Source: Gammaproteobacteria bacterium
GTDB lineage: Bacteria; Pseudomonadota; Gammaproteobacteria; QOAV01
Length of the DNA: 8,016 nt
NCBI GenBank assembly: GCA_003972845.1
Contig: QOAV01000081.1
Span: forward strand, 1 to 8,016
Direction: 5' to 3'
The position numbers and the translations under genes were made by a program. A model generated the notes under the pieces. It saw only the letters and a program-made list of their open reading frames with translations, had not been told where the DNA came from and made no database searches. Shown here piece by piece: positions 6,149 through 8,016 of the stretch (positions are counted from its first letter, which is position 1; every line of letters begins with the position of its first letter).

Positions 6149-6607
6149 ATGCCGCAACTAACTGAAATTATTCTGGAAACACCAGAAGATACCGAGCAGG
6201 CAGGGTGGCGGTTGGCAAATCGACTCAGGCCCGGCGACAGCATTTATCTGGACGGCGATCTGGGCGCCGGAAAAACCACCCTGGTGCGTGGCTTGTTGCA
6301 CCGGCTCGGTCATGTCGGCGCAGTCAAGAGCCCGACTTATACGTTAATGGAGCAATACGTCATGAAGGATCTGGAAGTCTGCCATTTTGACCTGTACCGT
6401 ATTGCCGATCCCGAAGAGCTGGAGTTTGCCGGCATCAGGGATTATATCGGTTCTTCGACGGTGAACCTGATCGAATGGTCGGTGAAAGGTGCAGGCTTTC
6501 TTCCCGCTCCTGATGTGCAGATCGACCTGGAAGCAACCGGCAAGGCGCGTCGGCTGGTTGCCAGAGCTTGTACGCCACGTGGTCAGGAACTATTGTCAGA
6601 TCTGTAA
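6149..6607 (+). CDS. tsaE: tRNA t6A biosynthesis ATPase TsaE
   Basis: TsaE is a P-loop ATPase that works with TsaB and TsaD to place threonylcarbamoyl on A37 of ANN-decoding tRNAs. The product has 152 residues (E. coli YjeE 153). Walker A is GDLGAGKTT (36-44), followed by the conserved SPTYTL (61-66), HFDLYR (79-84, Asp81) and LIEW (107-110, Glu109). The start is set by the conserved N-terminal spacing to Walker A; there is no clear ribosome binding site in the short leader. The stop codon overlaps the amiB start as TAATG. In E. coli, nnr precedes this gene; here it is absent between queG and tsaE. Confidence 0.96.
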   Translation: MPQLTEIILETPEDTEQAGWRLANRLRPGDSIYLDGDLGAGKTTLVRGLLHRLGHVGAVKSPTYTLMEQYVMKDLEVCHFDLYRIADPEELEFAGIRDYIGSSTVNLIEWSVKGAGFLPAPDVQIDLEATGKARRLVARACTPRGQELLSDL

Positions 6608-7770
6608 TGAAAGCAATCCTGAATATTCTCCTGTTCATTGTTCTGATTCTGCCCCAGGCGGGATCGGCCGCAGTCGTGGATGTGAAGAACATACGCGTGT
6701 GGAATGCGCCGGATAACACACGCGTGGTGTTCGATCTGGGTTCCAGCGTCAAGTACAAGGTGTTCACTCTGGCAAAACCGGATCGCGTGGTGATCGACAT
6801 GCAGGGTGTGCGTTGGACCGGCAAACTGGATAAGAAACGCTTGCTGGGTAAATTGATTACCAATGTGCGCCGCGGAACGCCGCAGAAAAACACGTTACGG
6901 GTGGTGCTGGACCTGAAGGAAAAAGTATCGCCCATCACCCAGGTGCTGAAACCCAACGAAGTGTATGGGCATCGGCTGGTGGTGGATTTACACCGCAGGG
7001 AGCGCAAGGTCAAGCATCAGGCGCCAAAGGCGGCGGACAAAGCCAAAGCGCGCATCAAGGTGGCTATTGATGCCGGGCATGGCGGCGAAGATTACGGAGC
7101 GCCCGGCAGGCGTTACCACGCGCACGAAAAGAGCGTGGTGCTGGGCATCGCCAAAGAACTCTATCGACTGATCAAGAAAGACCCCGACATGGATGCTGAT
7201 CTGGTGCGCAAGGGTGATTATTTCATTCCTCTGCGCGAGCGCACGCGTATTGCCAGACAAAAGCAGCAGGCTGATCTGTTTGTCTCCATTCATGCGGATT
7301 CCTACAAGAACACCCGCGCCAGCGGTTCGTCGGTCTATGTCCTGTCCCGCCGCGGTGCGACTTCCGAGCGCGCCAAACGTCTGGCGGCGAAAGAGAATGC
7401 CTCCGATTATATCGGCGGCGTACCCTTGCAAAACAAGGATCCGGTAGTGCGTGACGTACTGCTGGACCTTTCCCTGACGCAACAGATTTCGGAAAGCCTG
7501 GACCTCGGTGCGGATGTGCTGAAAGAACTGGGCAAGGTGAACAAACTGCACAAGCGTTCCGTGGAGCAGGCGGGATTTGTGGTGTTGAAGTCGCCGGATA
7601 TTCCATCGATACTGGTGGAAACGGCTTTCATCTCCAATCCGAAAGAAGAGAAGATGTTGAAAAACAAGACTCATCAGAAAAAATTCGCCGCCGCCATTTA
7701 CAAAGGCATCAAGCACTACGTCAAAAGCGGACGTATCAGAAAAATAGTTGCCGAATCTCCCACGCGATAA
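6607..7770 (+). CDS. amiB: Periplasmic N-acetylmuramoyl-L-alanine amidase (AmiB/AmiC type)
   Basis: This amidase cuts the bond between muramic acid and the stem peptide to separate daughter cells. The 387 residues comprise a signal peptide (1 to about 21, ILNILLFIVLILPQAGSA), an N-terminal AMIN domain (about 24-130) that targets septal peptidoglycan, a lysine-rich linker, and an Amidase_3 catalytic domain (about 150-375). Zinc and catalytic residues are His158 (DAGHGGED), Glu174 (HEKSVVL), His229 (SIHADSY) and Glu338 (LVETAFISN). The insertion around 262-310 (SDYIGGVPLQNKDPV onward) corresponds to the regulatory helix that EnvC/NlpD-type activators displace in the family. No LysM domain follows. 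ATG 6607 is preferred because it overlaps the tsaE stop and starts the signal peptide correctly; an upstream frame extension from 6568 would bury it. Confidence 0.95.
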   Translation: MKAILNILLFIVLILPQAGSAAVVDVKNIRVWNAPDNTRVVFDLGSSVKYKVFTLAKPDRVVIDMQGVRWTGKLDKKRLLGKLITNVRRGTPQKNTLRVVLDLKEKVSPITQVLKPNEVYGHRLVVDLHRRERKVKHQAPKAADKAKARIKVAIDAGHGGEDYGAPGRRYHAHEKSVVLGIAKELYRLIKKDPDMDADLVRKGDYFIPLRERTRIARQKQQADLFVSIHADSYKNTRASGSSVYVLSRRGATSERAKRLAAKENASDYIGGVPLQNKDPVVRDVLLDLSLTQQISESLDLGADVLKELGKVNKLHKRSVEQAGFVVLKSPDIPSILVETAFISNPKEEKMLKNKTHQKKFAAAIYKGIKHYVKSGRIRKIVAESPTR

Positions 7771-7785
7771 ACAGGGCAGGGACCG

Positions 7786-8016
7786 ATGACCCGGATTCAC
7801 TTGCTCGACAACCGGCTGATCAACCAGATAGCGGCCGGTGAAGTCATCGAAAGACCGGCTTCGGTGGTGAAGGAACTGGTGGAAAACAGTCTCGACGCCG
7901 GCGCCACCCGCATAACCGTGGAGCTGGAGCAGGGTGGCATAGCGCGTATCGTGGTGCGCGACGATGGCGAAGGTATAGGCCGCGACGACCTGATTCCGGC
8001 GTTGACCCGGCACGCC
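7786..8016 (+). CDS. mutL: DNA mismatch repair protein MutL, N-terminal part only
   Basis: The first 77 codons of MutL, the GHKL ATPase that links mismatch recognition by MutS to strand cleavage; the gene runs off the right edge. Visible motifs are [20 protein letters not shown] (12-31), the ATPase Glu30 and Asn34 in [12 protein letters not shown], and RDDGEGI (58-64) of the nucleotide-binding site. The ATG has a good ribosome binding site (GGGCAGGGA) and follows amiB by 15 nt, so it belongs to the same transcript. The amiB-mutL order is conserved in gammaproteobacteria. Confidence 0.97.
   Translation, partial: MTRIHLLDNRLINQIAAGEVIERPASVVKELVENSLDAGATRITVELEQGGIARIVVRDDGEGIGRDDLIPALTRHA

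Noticed and set aside
6988..8013. A 341-codon minus-strand open frame across amiB and mutL
   Set aside because: Antisense to conserved coding sequence, with no family resemblance or ribosome binding site; a shadow frame.

Overview
The window looks like a chromosomal segment of a moderately GC-rich gammaproteobacterium. Two conserved housekeeping blocks support this: ffs (4.5S RNA)-dnaX-ybaB-recR, and an orn / queG / tsaE-amiB-mutL cluster close to the Escherichia coli arrangement. The encoded proteins resemble E. coli proteins closely; for example, all five DEDDh catalytic residues of oligoribonuclease fall at the same residue numbers. The genus cannot be named from this sequence. The small periplasmic c-type cytochrome would suit a respiring environmental lineage, but that is only a hint.

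Layout. (1) Positions 1-870, minus strand: most of a MobH-type (TraI_2) conjugative relaxase of the kind carried by integrative conjugative elements. It runs off the left edge and has lost its N-terminus. (2) 871-960: a minimal type I-E CRISPR array (two identical 29-nt repeats, one 32-nt spacer), abutting the relaxase fragment exactly where its recognisable coding ends. (3) 961-1307: a gene-free stretch holding a candidate short interspersed repeat and a third, diverged CRISPR repeat (1164-1192) whose hairpin is still intact. (4) 1308-1441: promoter and 4.5S SRP RNA. (5) 1468-4054: dnaX, ybaB and recR, tightly packed on the plus strand. (6) 4077-4394: a small cytochrome c on the minus strand, divergent from orn across a 65-nt gap that holds a 7-bp inverted repeat. 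(7) 4460-6059: orn (plus) and queG (minus), converging with a 29-nt tail-to-tail overlap. (8) 6097-8016: a good sigma-70 promoter, then tsaE-amiB-mutL on the plus strand, with mutL cut by the window end.

How the genes work together. ffs supplies the RNA of the signal recognition particle. dnaX encodes the clamp-loader ATPase; ybaB and recR encode a nucleoid/DNA-binding protein and a recombinational-repair mediator, forming a replication and repair operon. orn degrades the shortest RNA fragments, queG finishes queuosine in tRNA, tsaE supports the t6A modification of tRNA, amiB splits septal peptidoglycan and mutL serves mismatch repair. None of these is unusual in itself.

The part worth a second look is the left 1.2 kb. 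There a decapitated conjugative relaxase, an orphan I-E mini-array and an eroded but structurally conserved repeat sit against an essential RNA gene. This looks like the scar of a rearranged defence or mobile island. I see no clear evidence of a wholly new system.
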